NCBI GenBank assembly: GCA_039934475.1
Contig: JBDTMC010000163.1
Location: forward strand, 1 to 14,936
Direction of reading: 5' to 3'
Origin: JBDTMC01 sp039934475
GTDB taxonomy: Bacteria > Acidobacteriota > Terriglobia > Bryobacterales > Bryobacteraceae
Length of the DNA: 14,936 nucleotides
A model generated the notes under the pieces. It saw only the letters and a list, made by a program, of their open reading frames with translations. It was not told the origin of the DNA and made no database searches. A program made the translations under genes and the position numbers. This document shows, piece by piece, positions 14,865 to 14,936 of this stretch (position 1 is its first letter; each line of letters opens with the position of its first letter).

Positions 14865-14936
14865 TCCCCAAGTCAAACAAGGGGTATTTGACGGTGCGGA
14901 GACACTGGCAAAATAATTGATTCTAAATGGGCTACT
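14865..14936 (+). repeat. 72-bp direct repeat, right copy, reaching the window end
   Basis: Matches 13232-13303 with one substitution (G at 14881). The exact match to the end of the window is 55 bases. The substitution makes an interrupted CCCC...GGGG palindrome complete at 14866-14884, broken in the left copy. It may continue past the window. The hairpin found before the left copy is not present here. Confidence 0.9.

Overview
The window reads as chromosomal DNA of a GC-rich soil-type bacterium, most probably an acidobacterium of the Solibacter/Bryobacter kind. This rests on the gene types: a sulfatase-like domain fused to TPRs, free TPR proteins with signal peptides, a YVTN beta-propeller fused to a di-heme cytochrome c, and bland secreted beta-rich proteins. 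No rRNA or other taxonomic marker is present, so the placement is an inference.

Bases 1-7459 look like stable host genome. They hold a sulfatase-like/TPR protein whose start lies outside the window, a convergent secreted TPR protein three bases away, a secreted protein of unknown function, and a convergent beta-propeller/di-heme c-type cytochrome. Most products appear to act outside the cytoplasm.

Bases 7460-14936 look accessory. A type IV (AbiE-like) toxin-antitoxin pair at 8040-10014 is preceded by a good sigma70-like promoter overlaid by inverted repeats, a layout expected for autorepression. Two separate secreted or membrane-anchored small proteins follow (10347-11216 and 11486-11707). 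Then comes a tyrosine recombinase killed twice: one missing base near 12899, and the catalytic tyrosine codon changed to TAG at 13030-13032. Just downstream are four GGGCACA direct repeats, a hairpin, and the left copy of a 72-bp direct repeat.

The second copy of the 72-bp repeat lies 1633 bp further on and forms the last bases of the window. Between the copies sits a minus-strand operon: a small ORF, a UPF0175-like antitoxin and a PIN-domain (DUF3368-like) toxin, tightly packed. This repeat-bounded toxin-antitoxin cassette next to a dead integrase is the best candidate here for an undescribed mobile unit. The last 55 bases of the window are an exact copy of 13249-13303. That may reflect an assembly break at a multi-copy repeat, but 16 further matching bases and one substitution upstream argue that the repeat itself is real.

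No CRISPR array, tRNA, rRNA or intact insertion sequence was seen.
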